Positions 50,750 to 59,969 of a DNA stretch of 64,000 nt are shown one piece after another. Numbering within the stretch: the first letter of the stretch is position 1; each line of letters opens with the position of its first letter. The DNA comes from Dehalococcoidia bacterium (lineage in GTDB: Bacteria > Chloroflexota > Dehalococcoidia > Lucifugimonadales > HRBIN23). The notes below the pieces were generated by a model. It ran no database searches, was not told where the DNA came from, and was given only the letters and a program-made list of their open reading frames with translations. The translations under genes and the position numbers were made by a program. Location: the NCBI GenBank assembly GCA_025060295.1, contig JANXCH010000002.1:62001-126000 (forward strand). The letters are read 5' to 3'.

Positions 50750-51622
50750 TTAGGGCGGCAAGGAGATGCAATAGAGGCCCTTCTCCTCCCGCACTTGCAC
50801 CAGGCCCTCGCGGTGCAGGGCGTGGGCCAGCTGATACCCCAGGGCGGTGTCCAAGCCTATGTGCACACAGAGGTCCTCCAGAGGAACACTCTGCCCCGTT
50901 GGCACCCGGCGTAGGAAGGCCAGCATCCGTCCCCGGAAGTAGCGGGGGGAACCTGGGAAAGGGGCTGGTCGCCGTTGCGGGGAGCCGGGGGGCATCCCCC
51001 GTGCCCGCCATGCGCACAGGTCACGCCACGGACATATCCCACACCGGGGCAGTCGGGCCACACACACCGTCGCCCCCAGGTCCATGAGGGCCAGGTTCCA
51101 GGTCCGTCCCATCCCCTGCGGCACCAAGCCCTCCGCCACCTCCCGCAGAGCGGACGGCCAGGCGTCTTTTTCCCCCAAGATTGCGCGCGCCAACACTCGG
51201 CGCACATTGGTGTCCAGCACGGCCACATCGTGGCCAAAGGCGAAACACAGAATGGCGTTGCGGGTGTAGGGGCCGACCCCCGGCAAGGTGGCGAGGGCTC
51301 GGGCATCCTGGGGGAGGCGTCCGCCCCAGTGCTGCACCACCCGCTGGGCGATGCGATGAAGCCATACGGCCCGCCGATTATAGCCCAAGGGCTCCCACGC
51401 CCGCACCACCTCACCGAGAGGGGCTTGCGCCAGGGCTTCCCAGGTGGGCCAGCGGGCCAACCAGTCCTTGTATTTGGGGAGCACCCGTTCCACCCCTGTC
51501 TGTTGAAGCATGATTTCGGAGACCACGATGGCGTACGGATCCCGGGTCTCCCGCCAGGGTAGAGAGCGGGTGTGGGTTGTGTGCCACTGCAGGAGGCGTT
51601 CCTGCAAAGGGGTGAGGGTCAT
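50750..51622 (-). CDS. mutY: A/G-specific adenine glycosylase, short form (MutY/MIG-like)
   Basis: 290 aa. EIMLQQTGVERV, the helix-hairpin-helix LPGVGPYTRNAI with Tyr where MutY has Ser or Tyr and Nth has Lys, the catalytic Asp in VAVLDTNVRRV, and the [4Fe-4S] ligands Cys-x6-Cys-x2-Cys-x5-Cys in CVARLPRCGICPWRDLC. It removes adenine opposite 8-oxoguanine. The C-terminal NUDIX-like domain that senses 8-oxoG in classical MutY (about 350 aa) is missing, replaced by a short winged-helix-like tail. ATGA overlap with the oxidase gene. Confidence 0.88.
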   Translation of the reverse strand: MTLTPLQERLLQWHTTHTRSLPWRETRDPYAIVVSEIMLQQTGVERVLPKYKDWLARWPTWEALAQAPLGEVVRAWEPLGYNRRAVWLHRIAQRVVQHWGGRLPQDARALATLPGVGPYTRNAILCFAFGHDVAVLDTNVRRVLARAILGEKDAWPSALREVAEGLVPQGMGRTWNLALMDLGATVCVARLPRCGICPWRDLCAWRARGMPPGSPQRRPAPFPGSPRYFRGRMLAFLRRVPTGQSVPLEDLCVHIGLDTALGYQLAHALHREGLVQVREEKGLYCISLPP

Positions 51623-52737
51623 CGGGCGAAGCGCTCCAACCCGAACGGCCCGATGGGGATGTCGGTGTAGCCCTGGGTGATGAGGTCGGCGATGGCCTTG
51701 CCCATAGCCGTGCACAGCAGGATCCCCTTGCGCCCGGCTCCCCCCGCTACATAGGCCCCTCGCAACCCTGGTACGGGGCCGATAATGGGCAGGTTGTCCG
51801 CCGAAAGGGGGCGCAGGCACGCTGTCTGCAGCACCACCTGGGCCTCCCCCAGGTCGGGCAGGACGCGCCATGCCTCTTCCAATAGATAATGGCGCACCTC
51901 GGGCGTAGGAGCCTCGTGGAAGCCGATGTCCTCCTCGGTGGTGCCGACCCAGATGAGGCCGTCGGGCTTGCTGGCAGCATAGCCGATGCCCCACCACAAG
52001 TCAGCCCCCAGGGGTGGGCCAGGATGGCGCAGGCGCAGGATTTGCCCCTTCAAGGGGCGCACGGGCACGGGTATGCCCAACCAGGGCACTAAGCCCATCC
52101 AAGGGCCTAACGCCACCACCACCCTATCGCAGGGGATAACCTCCCCACTGCGCAGGCGCACCCCCCGCACCTGGCCCTTGTCCACCACCAGGCCCACCGC
52201 CTCTCCGTGGCGCACCATTCCCCCCCGTTGCTCCACTGCTTGCACCAGGGCTAGCACCAACTTATAGGGGTCTAACATTGCCGTGTCCTGATTATGCACC
52301 GCTCCCCTGAGGGCCGGGGTCAGACGCGGCTCAATAGAACGAGCCTCCTGGGCGTCTATCCAGCGGACGCGAAAGCCGTGGCGGCTCTGCCAAGCCAGGG
52401 TCTCCCGCAGCTCGGCCTCCTGCTCCTCGGTGAGGGCCAGGTGGAGGCTCTGGGTCATGCGGAACTCTGTGCTAATGCCCGTCTCTTCTTGTAGGAGGGG
52501 GTGGAGGGTGTAGTGGAGGGTGAAGGCGGCGCGGGTGATGGGGTGGTAGGCATCGCCGTAGGGGAAGACGCCTTCCGAGGGAGCCAGGCCCCCTAGGGCA
52601 AAGCCCGAGGCGTGGCTGGCCAGGGCATCTCGCTCCACCAGCAAGGGGCGCACACCCTGACGGGTCAGGTAGTAGGCAACGGCACATCCCGCTGCCCCCG
52701 CCCCCAGAACCACCACATCGTAGCCAGCGGGGGGCAT
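51619..52737 (-). CDS. FAD-dependent oxidoreductase of the DAO (glycine/D-amino acid oxidase) family
   Basis: 372 aa from the ATG at 52737, with GAGGAGG 5 nt upstream. YDVVVLGAGAAGCAVAYYLTRQG is the FAD Rossmann motif; RPLKGQILRLRHPG and LRPLSADNLPIIGPVPGLRGAYVAGG at the C-terminus are typical of glycine oxidase and ThiO-like proteins. Thiamine genes are not close, so the substrate (glycine, sarcosine, other amine) is open. Confidence 0.9.
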   Translation of the reverse strand: MPPAGYDVVVLGAGAAGCAVAYYLTRQGVRPLLVERDALASHASGFALGGLAPSEGVFPYGDAYHPITRAAFTLHYTLHPLLQEETGISTEFRMTQSLHLALTEEQEAELRETLAWQSRHGFRVRWIDAQEARSIEPRLTPALRGAVHNQDTAMLDPYKLVLALVQAVEQRGGMVRHGEAVGLVVDKGQVRGVRLRSGEVIPCDRVVVALGPWMGLVPWLGIPVPVRPLKGQILRLRHPGPPLGADLWWGIGYAASKPDGLIWVGTTEEDIGFHEAPTPEVRHYLLEEAWRVLPDLGEAQVVLQTACLRPLSADNLPIIGPVPGLRGAYVAGGAGRKGILLCTAMGKAIADLITQGYTDIPIGPFGLERFAR

Positions 52738-52755
52738 AGGCACCTCCTCGGGCTT

Positions 52756-52764
52756 ATTGTAGCA
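52756..52764 (-). promoter_or_regulatory. Extended -10 promoter of the DAO-type oxidase/mutY pair
   Basis: Minus strand TG-C-TACAAT, 18 nt before the ATG at 52737. The rest of the gap up to the ribH stop at 52984 shows a small hairpin (GCCTCTATGATAGGC, 52847-52861) and nothing else. Confidence 0.5.
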
Positions 52765-52983
52765 AGAGTGACGGGCTTCGTTGGAAGAATGAACACCTCC
52801 TCAAGGGAGAGGCGTTGCGGGGGCCGTCTGTGCCCTTGAAGGTTCCGCCTCTATGATAGGCGTGCTTGGTGGGACCTGGGGTTTACTGCATACGGCCCAT
52901 AGAGGGGCGGGCGTAAGGCAAGGGGTGAGGGTGAAGGCGGTGCAACGGGGGCGCCCGGGCGACGGGGTGAACAAAGTGGAGGC

Positions 52984-53463
52984 CTAATGGGGGTCGTTTC
53001 GCCCCAAGCCCTGTAAAAGGGTAGCCATCTGGATGGCAGCCAAGGCGGCGTCGTAGCCCCGGTTGCCCATTTTGCCCCCGGCCCGCTCTAGGGCTTGGGC
53101 CGTGTCCTCGGTAGTCAACACACCAAAGATGCAGGGAACGCCCGTTTCGCGTGCCACTTGGGCGATGCCCGCAGCCGCCTGACTAGCCACATATTCAAAG
53201 TGAGGCGTCTCCCCGCGGATGACAGCTCCCAAGCAGATGACGGCGTGGAAACGCCCGCTGGACGCCAGGTGTTTGGCCACGACCGGGATTTCAAAGGAGC
53301 CGGGCACCCAGGCCAGCAGGATGTCCTCCTCCCGAACCCCCGCCTCCCGCAGGGCGGCCTGCGCCCCCTCCACCAGGCGCTCGGTAACCAGGGAGTTGAA
53401 GCGGGAGGCGACGATGGCGATGCGCAACCCCTCCCCGCGTAGGGAGCCCTGCACCTCCCTCAT
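52984..53463 (-). CDS. ribH: 6,7-dimethyl-8-ribityllumazine synthase
   Basis: 159 aa. [52 protein letters not shown], then [17 protein letters not shown] are the family motifs, including the catalytic His in TPHFEYV. It condenses the RibBA product with the RibD product. The ATG overlaps the ribBA stop. Last gene of the rib operon. Confidence 0.96.
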   Translation of the reverse strand: MREVQGSLRGEGLRIAIVASRFNSLVTERLVEGAQAALREAGVREEDILLAWVPGSFEIPVVAKHLASSGRFHAVICLGAVIRGETPHFEYVASQAAAGIAQVARETGVPCIFGVLTTEDTAQALERAGGKMGNRGYDAALAAIQMATLLQGLGRNDPH

Positions 53464-54683
53464 ACCGTCGGCTCCCGCGGGGTCAGGGGTTCCAGCAGGT
53501 GGCCCAGTTTCACCCGTTTCGTCTCCAAGTAGTGGCTGTTCTCGGCCGTCGCAGGGGCGATGATGGGCACCCGCTCCACAATCTCCAGACCATAGCCGTG
53601 CAGGCCCACCACTTTACGGGGGTTATTGGTGAGCAGGCGGAGTTTGCGTACTCCCAAGTCTACCAGAATCTGCGCTCCCACCCCATAGTGGCGCAGGTCC
53701 GGGGGGAAGCCGAGCCGTTGATTAGCCTCTACCGTGTCCCAGCCCTGGTCCTGCAGGGCGTAGGCCCGTATCTTGTTGTGCAAGCCGATGCCGCGTCCCT
53801 CTTGACGCAGGTACACGAACACGCCCCGTCCCTCTTGGGCGATCATTTGGAGGGCGCGGTGCATCTGCCAACCGCAATCGCACCGCTTACTGCCAAACAC
53901 GTCCCCCGTAAGGCACTGGCTGTGCATGCGCACCAACACGGGCTCGCTAGCGGGGATATCGCCCATGACGAGCGCCACATGCTCGTTGGGGTCCACCACT
54001 GAGCGGTAGGCGTAGATGGTGAACTCACCCCACTGGGTCGGGAGGCGGGCGGTGGCTACCCTCTGCACTAGGCGCTCGTGCTGGTGGCGGTAGGCGATTA
54101 GTTGGGCGATGGTGATGATTTTGATATTATGCTTGCGGCCGAAGGCCTCCAGTTGGGGGAGGCGGGCCATCGTCCCGTCCTCGTTCATCACCTCACACAC
54201 CACCCCCGCAGGGTACAGCCCCGCCAAGCGGGCCAGGTCCACCGCCGCCTCGGTGTGTCCTGCCCGCACCAGCACACCCCCCTCCTGGTAGCGCAAGGGG
54301 AAGATATGGCCGGGGCGTGCGAAGTCCTCGGGACGGGCTTTGGGGTCGATAAGGGCGCGAATGGTCGCCGCCCGGTCGTAGGCCGAAATGCCTGTGGTGG
54401 TGCCCACCTTGTAGTCCACCGAAACGGTGAAGGCGGTGCCGTGGGAGGAGGTGTTGTCCTGCACCATCAAAGGGATTTTGAGTTCGTCCAAACGCTGCCC
54501 GATGATGGGCACACAGATGAGCCCCCGCGCCTCCTTGGCCATGAAGTTGATGTGCTCCGGGGTAACCTTCTCCGCCGCCACCACCAGATCGCCCTCGTTC
54601 TCCCGATCCTCGTCGTCCACGATGAGGACGAAACGGCCGGCGCGGATGTCGGCGATGGCCTCCTCTATTGTGGCGAAGGGCAT
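53460..54683 (-). CDS. ribBA: Bifunctional DHBP synthase / GTP cyclohydrolase II
   Basis: 407 aa. The N-terminal RibB domain has [16 protein letters not shown] and [10 protein letters not shown], with [13 protein letters not shown]. The C-terminal RibA domain has [17 protein letters not shown] (zinc Cys), [11 protein letters not shown] and [10 protein letters not shown]. Both active sites look intact. It provides the two first committed precursors of riboflavin. The gene starts 3 nt after ribE. Confidence 0.96.
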   Translation of the reverse strand: MPFATIEEAIADIRAGRFVLIVDDEDRENEGDLVVAAEKVTPEHINFMAKEARGLICVPIIGQRLDELKIPLMVQDNTSSHGTAFTVSVDYKVGTTTGISAYDRAATIRALIDPKARPEDFARPGHIFPLRYQEGGVLVRAGHTEAAVDLARLAGLYPAGVVCEVMNEDGTMARLPQLEAFGRKHNIKIITIAQLIAYRHQHERLVQRVATARLPTQWGEFTIYAYRSVVDPNEHVALVMGDIPASEPVLVRMHSQCLTGDVFGSKRCDCGWQMHRALQMIAQEGRGVFVYLRQEGRGIGLHNKIRAYALQDQGWDTVEANQRLGFPPDLRHYGVGAQILVDLGVRKLRLLTNNPRKVVGLHGYGLEIVERVPIIAPATAENSHYLETKRVKLGHLLEPLTPREPTV

Positions 54684-54686
54684 ACT

Positions 54687-55280
54687 CTACCTCCGTCTCT
54701 GGAGGGAACCCTCCAGCAGACGCTCCACATACTTGGCCAGGATGTCGACTTCCAGGTTGACCACATCCCCCACCTGGCGCTGGCCCAGCACCGTGTGGTG
54801 GAAAGTGTAGGGGATGATGGCGACGCGGAAGGCTTCCTCCAGCACCTCCACCACCGTCAGGCTAATGCCATCCACGGCGATGAAGCCCTTTTCTACAATA
54901 TAGCGCATCAGGGGCTTGGGTGCCGAGAAGGTAAAAAGGTGGCTATTGCCCTCGGGGGTGATGGCCAGCACTTGCCCTGTGGCGTCCACATGCCCCTGGA
55001 CGAGGTGGCCCCCCACACGCCCCCCATAGGGCAGGGGGCGTTCCAGGTTTACAGGGTCGCCCGGCTGCAGCAGGCCCAGGTTGGTCCTGCGGAGGGTCTC
55101 GGGGGAAAGGTCTACGGCAAAACCTCGGGCAAGCAGACGGGTTATAGTCAGACAGGCCCCGTTGACGGCGATGCTGTCCCCCACTCGCAGGCCCTCCAGA
55201 ACCAGGGAGGCGTCCACCTCTAGGAGGGGGCCATCCCGCCGAATCACTCGGCCCACCTCTTCCACAATGCCGGTGAACAC
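54687..55280 (-). CDS. ribE: Riboflavin synthase alpha chain
   Basis: 197 aa. The start is set at the GTG of [10 protein letters not shown], the universal N-terminus; a GTG at 55289 overlapping the ribD stop (GTGA) is the alternative. Two tandem lumazine-binding halves are visible: [12 protein letters not shown] with [12 protein letters not shown], and GISLTVVEV with FHHTVLG, plus [12 protein letters not shown]. It dismutates two dimethyl-ribityllumazines to riboflavin. Confidence 0.93.
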   Translation of the reverse strand: MFTGIVEEVGRVIRRDGPLLEVDASLVLEGLRVGDSIAVNGACLTITRLLARGFAVDLSPETLRRTNLGLLQPGDPVNLERPLPYGGRVGGHLVQGHVDATGQVLAITPEGNSHLFTFSAPKPLMRYIVEKGFIAVDGISLTVVEVLEEAFRVAIIPYTFHHTVLGQRQVGDVVNLEVDILAKYVERLLEGSLQRRR

Positions 55281-55285
55281 GCCCC

Positions 55286-56437
55286 TCACCTCTTGGGGAG
55301 ATAGCCTACCACGAGCAGGTCAGGGCCAACGCGCTCCACCCGCACCCGTTCCAGGGTAAGGGCATCAGCGATCCGCGGGATACCCGCCCCTTCCACTGGG
55401 GTCGGGGCTGACTGCCCCCCGATCAGGCGGGGTGCGATACAGGCGACCACCTTATCCACTAAGCCATAGGCAAGCAGGGCTGCATTGAGGTTGCCCCCTC
55501 CCTCCACCAGGAGGCTGGTTACCGCCCGCTGGCCCAACAGGCGACATAATGCAGGCAAGTCAACGCGCCCGTCAGGGGCGGGTACACGTACCACCTCGAC
55601 CCCTGCCGCCTCCAAAGCGCGGAGACGCTCCTGCGGGGCGCGCCCGACGGCGATGAGGGTTTTTCCCCCCGGGGCCGTCAGGCACCGCGCCGAGGGTGGG
55701 GTGCGGGCGGAACTGTCCACGATGACCCGCAGGGGTTGGCGGGGGAAAAGGGTGCCATCGGGCCGACGGGCGGAGAGGGCAGGGTCATCGGCCAGGACGG
55801 TGCCAATGCCCACCATGACGGCGTCGCTGACGAAGCGCAAACGGTGGGCCACCTCTAAAGCGGGGGGACTGCTGATCCAGCGGGCATCCCCGGTGGTGGT
55901 GGCGATTTTCCCGTCCAGGCTCATCGCCCATTTGAGGGTCAAGAAGGGGAGGCCCGTGCGGTGCCACTTGGCGTGGGCCTCTACCAGTTCTTGGGCTTCC
56001 TCCTGGTGCTCCCCTACCACCACCTCCACCCCTGCCGCCTGCAGGGAGCGCACGGCGTGCCCATTGACCTGGGGGTGGGGGTCCAAGGTGGCGATGTGCA
56101 CGGAGCGGATGCCGGCGCGCAAAATGACCTGCACGCACGGTGGGTGGCGTTTCCCCTCCCAGGGGTAGGGGCCGCAAGGCTCCAAAGTGGTATACAGGAC
56201 GCCTCCCCTGGCCTGTTCCCCCGCCTGCTCCAGGGCCACCACCTCGGCGTGGCGTCCGCCTGCGGGTTCGGTTACCCCTTGGGCGATGACCTTGCCCCCT
56301 TTGACTACCAAAGCGGCGACTGTGGGATTAGGGCTGGCCTGTCCCTGGTGGGCACGGGCCAGGGCGATGGCCTGGGCCATGAAGTCCGTTGGGGAGGGGG
56401 ATTCGGGAGACTGCACCAGGGGCTCCGCAGAAACCAT
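55286..56437 (-). CDS. ribD: Bifunctional diaminohydroxyphosphoribosylaminopyrimidine deaminase / reductase
   Basis: 383 aa. The deaminase half has the zinc site GGRHAEVVALEQAG with TLEPCGPYPWEG and a second Cys in RHPPCVQ. The reductase half has LKWAMSLDGKIATTTGDARWIS, GIGTVLADDPALSAR and LLVEGGGNLNAALL. First gene of ribD-ribE-ribBA-ribH. No FMN riboswitch is visible upstream: the dcd stop lies 4 nt before the ATG, so dcd and rib genes probably share a transcript. Confidence 0.96.
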   Translation of the reverse strand: MVSAEPLVQSPESPSPTDFMAQAIALARAHQGQASPNPTVAALVVKGGKVIAQGVTEPAGGRHAEVVALEQAGEQARGGVLYTTLEPCGPYPWEGKRHPPCVQVILRAGIRSVHIATLDPHPQVNGHAVRSLQAAGVEVVVGEHQEEAQELVEAHAKWHRTGLPFLTLKWAMSLDGKIATTTGDARWISSPPALEVAHRLRFVSDAVMVGIGTVLADDPALSARRPDGTLFPRQPLRVIVDSSARTPPSARCLTAPGGKTLIAVGRAPQERLRALEAAGVEVVRVPAPDGRVDLPALCRLLGQRAVTSLLVEGGGNLNAALLAYGLVDKVVACIAPRLIGGQSAPTPVEGAGIPRIADALTLERVRVERVGPDLLVVGYLPKR

Positions 56438-56440
56438 ATA

Positions 56441-57022
56441 TCAGGTATTGTCCCTGGAGTGTTGGTAGTCCTGATAGGCGCGACTGGGGGTGGGCACCTG
56501 TTGCCCTTGGTATTTGCTCCCTAGGCCGGGAGAGCCATATAGGCGTTCGGCAGGGGAGGTGAGGCGCAGGAACGAGATCTGGCCAATACGCATACCGTAA
56601 TACAAGGTGATGGGCAAACGGGAGACATTGCTCAGTTCCAAGGTCAGATGCCCCTTCCACCCCGGGTCGACATACCCTGCCGTGGAGTGGATCAGAAGGC
56701 CCAGGCGTCCCAGGGAACTCCTTCCCTCTAGGCGGGCGACAAGGTCGGCGGGCACCTCCAGGTATTCCAGGGTGCTCCCCAACACAAACTCTCCTGGATG
56801 CAGGATGAAGGGGGTGTCGTCGCTGATCTCCTCCATCTCCATCAGGTCGTCCGTGGGCTTGCGCACATCAATGTAGGGGCGGCGATTGTTCCGGAAGACG
56901 AGGATGCGCCGGTCCAGGTGCACATCCACACTGGAGGGCTGGATGCACGACTCATCCAGGGGGCGAATGACCAACCGCCCCTCCCGTAACGCTGCACGGA
57001 TATCCCTGTCGCTCAGTACCAC
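56441..57022 (-). CDS. dcd: dCTP deaminase
   Basis: 193 aa from the GTG at 57022, preceded by GGGGAGG 6 nt upstream. This gives the usual MVLSDRDIRAAL start, so the ATG at 57046 without ribosome site is less likely. CIQPSSVDVHLDR, GRSSLGRLGLLIHSTAGYVDPGWKG and the trimer C-terminus are conserved. It deaminates dCTP to dUTP for dTTP synthesis. The C-terminal ERLYGSPGLGSKYQGQ motif agrees. Confidence 0.95.
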   Translation of the reverse strand: MVLSDRDIRAALREGRLVIRPLDESCIQPSSVDVHLDRRILVFRNNRRPYIDVRKPTDDLMEMEEISDDTPFILHPGEFVLGSTLEYLEVPADLVARLEGRSSLGRLGLLIHSTAGYVDPGWKGHLTLELSNVSRLPITLYYGMRIGQISFLRLTSPAERLYGSPGLGSKYQGQQVPTPSRAYQDYQHSRDNT

Positions 57023-57345
57023 GGTGGGCCTCCCCTGCACGGCCATTGTAGCCCAGCCGCAGGGGCGGGGCAATGCGCCACAAGCCTTTGTGCACCGTCC
57101 CCCTGGGAGGACAGTTCCGTGGTACTCCCCAAGGCTGTAGGCAAGAAGCCTGCTACGGGGGTGTGGCCTCCTGTCCTCGCACTTGGGGGGCGAACACCCT
57201 CGGCCTTTGGGTTTTTGTCTCTCCCACTGCCGGTGGTCGCCCCTAAAGGGGTTGGCGCAGGTGAGCACAGCAGGCTCAGCAGTCCCACGGGGGCGGATGC
57301 CCAACCCACCCCTGGTGGGTGTTTGGGCGGTAAGGTTGCGCCCTG
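57023..57345. other. 323-nt intergenic region before dcd
   Basis: I see no gene here. The only structure is a small perfect hairpin ACCCACC (57304-57310) / GGTGGGT (57314-57320), lying just downstream of the pepP stop on the minus strand and possibly ending that transcript, although no T-run follows. A dcd promoter is not obvious. Confidence 0.5.
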
Positions 57346-58434
57346 TTAGACCAGAAGGCGGGGGTCTTCGTGTTTAGGGAGGCTGGTGAGAGGACGCACC
57401 TTCCCGTTCTCCAGCACCACCGTGTCCTCTATGCGCACGCCCCCCCAGCCGGACAGGTAAATGCCTGGTTCAACGGTAAAAACCATCCCCTCCTCGAGGG
57501 GGGTTGCGCTTTCCGGCCCCAGGCGGGGAGCCTCGTGCACCGCCAGGCCGATACCGTGCCCCAGGCTATGGCCGAAGTTCTCCTTATAGCCCGCGTCCTC
57601 TATAATCTTGCGAGCGATGCTGTCAGCGTCCCCGGCCTTCATGCCTGCCTGGATGGTGGCCATGGCCGTCAGTTGAGCGGTGAGGACGATGTCATACACC
57701 TTGCGGAAGGTGTCGGAGGGCCTCCCGAGGCAAAAGGTGCGGGTGAGGTCGGAGCAATAGCCCTGATAGCGCGCCCCGAAGTCGATCACGATGGGTTCTC
57801 CGGCCTGAATGGGGCGGTCGGCGGCGCGGTGGTGGGGCAAAGCGGCGTTGGGGCCGCTGGCCACGATGGTCTCAAAGGCCACCCCCTCGGCCCCCAGGTC
57901 CCGCATGGCCCGCTCCAGACGCCACGCCACAGCCCGCTCCGTCTCCCCCTCCCGGATGGTGGGAGCCACCTGGCGCAAGGCCTGGTCGGCGATGGCCACT
58001 GCCCGGGCAATGAGGGCCAGTTCCTCTGGATCTTTGCGCATCCGCAAGGCCTCCACTACTCCTTGCGTGGCCTGCAAGGACACCCCCTCGGCTTTGGCCT
58101 CCTTCAAAGCGGAGACCAGGGCGTGATAGGTGGCCACAGTCAGGTGCCCGGCCTCAAACCCCACTTTACGGGCACCAACCTCTTGGACCAAGGAGGGGAA
58201 CCAATCGTAGCCGCTTTTTATGCGCACCACACGGAAGGCGGGGGCCTGCTGGCCGGCCTGCTCCACATAGCGGAAGTCGGTGGCCAGCACCGCCTCGTGG
58301 GGGGTAATGAGGAGCCACCCCGCCGAGCCGGTGAAGCCCGACAGCCACCGGCGGTTTTCCGGGGTAGAGACCAGCAGGGCATCCAGCCCCATGTCTTGCA
58401 AATGGGCACGCAAGCGGGCAAGGCGCGTCTGCAT
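57346..58434 (-). CDS. pepP: Xaa-Pro aminopeptidase (M24B family)
   Basis: 362 aa from the ATG at 58434, which overlaps the aroQ stop (TAATG). A creatinase-like N-terminal domain (LDALLVSTPENRRWLSGFTGSAGW) precedes the metallopeptidase fold with metal ligands in VIDFGARYQGYCSDLTRTF (two Asp), GHGIGLAVHEAP (His), VEPGIYLSGWGGVRIED (two Glu). It removes N-terminal residues before Pro. aroQ-pepP is a common gene pair. Confidence 0.94.
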   Translation of the reverse strand: MQTRLARLRAHLQDMGLDALLVSTPENRRWLSGFTGSAGWLLITPHEAVLATDFRYVEQAGQQAPAFRVVRIKSGYDWFPSLVQEVGARKVGFEAGHLTVATYHALVSALKEAKAEGVSLQATQGVVEALRMRKDPEELALIARAVAIADQALRQVAPTIREGETERAVAWRLERAMRDLGAEGVAFETIVASGPNAALPHHRAADRPIQAGEPIVIDFGARYQGYCSDLTRTFCLGRPSDTFRKVYDIVLTAQLTAMATIQAGMKAGDADSIARKIIEDAGYKENFGHSLGHGIGLAVHEAPRLGPESATPLEEGMVFTVEPGIYLSGWGGVRIEDTVVLENGKVRPLTSLPKHEDPRLLV

Positions 58435-58880
58435 TACTCCTCTTCCTCCTTGATATGAGCCGATAAGAAATCCAGGGCATACAGGTAGCCGCGCCATCCC
58501 AAGCCCGATACCTGTCCCACGGCGATAGGGGCAATGACCGATTTGCTTCGCCATTCCTCCCGTGCGTGGATGTGGGACAGGTGGACTTCGACAATGGGGA
58601 GGCGGGCATCGGCCAAGGCGTCCCGCAGGGAGTAGCCGTAGTGGGTCAGGGCGCCAGGGTTGATAATGATGCCCTGGGCGCGGGAAGCGTGCTCCTGGAC
58701 GAAGTCCACCAGAGCGCCCTCGGCATTGGACTGGAAGAAGAGCAGTTCCACACCCAGTTCTTGAGCGCGCTCCTGTAAGCGCTCCTGGATGTCCTGGAGG
58801 GTGAGGGTGCCGTAGAGGGCGGGGTCGCGCGCCCCCAAGCGGTTCAGGTTGGGCCCGTTGATGACCAAGATACGCCGCAT
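58434..58880 (-). CDS. aroQ: 3-dehydroquinate dehydratase, type II
   Basis: 148 aa from the ATG at 58880 (GGGAGG 6 nt upstream). INGPNLNRLGARDPALYG with the catalytic Arg and Tyr, QSNAEGALVDFV, INPGALTHYGYSLRDAL and EVHLSHIHAREEWRSKSVI with the His. It dehydrates 3-dehydroquinate in the shikimate pathway. No other shikimate genes are in the window. The start follows the end of the broken relE gene by 1 nt. Confidence 0.96.
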   Translation of the reverse strand: MRRILVINGPNLNRLGARDPALYGTLTLQDIQERLQERAQELGVELLFFQSNAEGALVDFVQEHASRAQGIIINPGALTHYGYSLRDALADARLPIVEVHLSHIHAREEWRSKSVIAPIAVGQVSGLGWRGYLYALDFLSAHIKEEEE

Positions 58881-58881
58881 A

Positions 58882-59161
58882 CTAGGCCTCCCGCCACACC
58901 TGGTAGGCATCCTTCCGATGCACAATGCGTTGGATGATGATGACCTCGCCCGTTATCGTAAAAAGCACCCGACTAGTCGCCGACGCGCAAACGATAGGTG
59001 TCTGCGGTTTTCAACCGTTTCACCCCAGGCATACGCCTCCTGGGGTTCTTTTCTAGCATATCCAGTTTGTGTAGGATGCGGGTTGCCGTTTTTGGGGCAC
59101 CGCGTCTGATGCCTTCCAGATCCTCTTGTGCCTTTTTACTCAAAAGCACCTGTCTGGGCAA
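58882..59161 (-). pseudogene. RelE/ParE-type toxin gene with a one-base insertion
   Basis: The first part, VLLSKKAQEDLEGIRRG to DTYRLRVGD, ends at a TAG (58973-58975). In the next frame the family C-terminus continues: RVLFTITGEVIIIQRI, then VHRKDAYQVW, and a natural stop at 58882. RelE proteins read GDYRVLF at this point; the sequence GACTAGTCGG has one G more than GACTATCGG would need. So a +1 insertion at about 58973 breaks an otherwise complete 92-aa toxin. The TTG start overlaps the end of the next gene. Confidence 0.75.
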
Positions 59162-59810
59162 AGCGCTCCTTTACCATCGCCAGGGGCACCAGCGCCCCCT
59201 CACTACGCGCCCGCTCTGCAGGGTCAGCGGTAGGGGTGGCGGCGAGGAAGCGATCCTCGATCTCCCCCATATACTTGTCCAAAGCTTTGGCTAGAAGGCG
59301 CAAAGGCATATGCAGAGCAGGCGCAATCTCTTTGTGATGTGCTACAAAAGCTAGCACGGATATAATAATACCAGCTTTCTGCACTGATCTCCAAGACTCC
59401 AGGAGAATGTTTACGAGAGTCCAGTCCACCCTATCAAAGTATTCCACGATGATCTGCAGAAATGTGCGATAACTCTCCAGTGCCTGCTCAAGGCGACGGC
59501 GAGTGGGTGGGGGCAAGTGGGGCTGAACCTTCTGGCGGATGGCAGAGAGGCCCTCATCCACGGCCGCCAGAATTTCCGCCTGCATTTCAGAGGGGTGTTT
59601 ACCTTTAAAGTGGGCCTCAAGAGCTGCGGCTACGCGCGCCGCGAAGTCCGGATAACTGGCAAGGACTTTCTCCACACTGCGCTCCATGTCCCGGGGTGTC
59701 CGCGCCTCTAACATTGGGCCTACAAGGGCGTTCAGGTCGTGCCAAAGTTCCTCGTCACTGGGGCGGGCTCTCAACAGCAAGGACAGGGTCAAAGGGGCAG
59801 GAATAACCAT
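59136..59810 (-). CDS. Hypothetical protein, 224 aa, coupled to the broken relE gene
   Basis: ATG at 59810 with GAGGAG upstream. The protein is mostly helical (WHDLNALVGPMLEARTPRDMERSVEKVL; LEQALESYRTFLQIIVEYFDRV), with a hydrophobic stretch SVQKAGIIISVLAFVAHH near residue 155. Its 3' end overlaps the toxin start by 26 nt, the arrangement of an antitoxin-toxin pair, but it is far longer than known RelB-type antitoxins and has no visible DNA-binding motif. No family recognised. Confidence 0.7.
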   Translation of the reverse strand: MVIPAPLTLSLLLRARPSDEELWHDLNALVGPMLEARTPRDMERSVEKVLASYPDFAARVAAALEAHFKGKHPSEMQAEILAAVDEGLSAIRQKVQPHLPPPTRRRLEQALESYRTFLQIIVEYFDRVDWTLVNILLESWRSVQKAGIIISVLAFVAHHKEIAPALHMPLRLLAKALDKYMGEIEDRFLAATPTADPAERARSEGALVPLAMVKERFAQTGAFE

Positions 59811-59969
59811 AGCCCACTCCTCACTACGGTGCAGGGGCTGTCCCCCTTGCATCATACACCGCATCCTCTACCGGGTATAGACTGCACGCCTTTGGGCCAA
59901 GCCTACCGCACAGGGGAGCATTTTAGCCCACCGCACCTACGAGCACCGGGGAGGCGGTGCACTCGGGGG

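Noticed and set aside
52738-52983. Riboswitch between ribH and the oxidase gene
   Set aside because: No conserved riboswitch core was recognised; only one short hairpin is visible.
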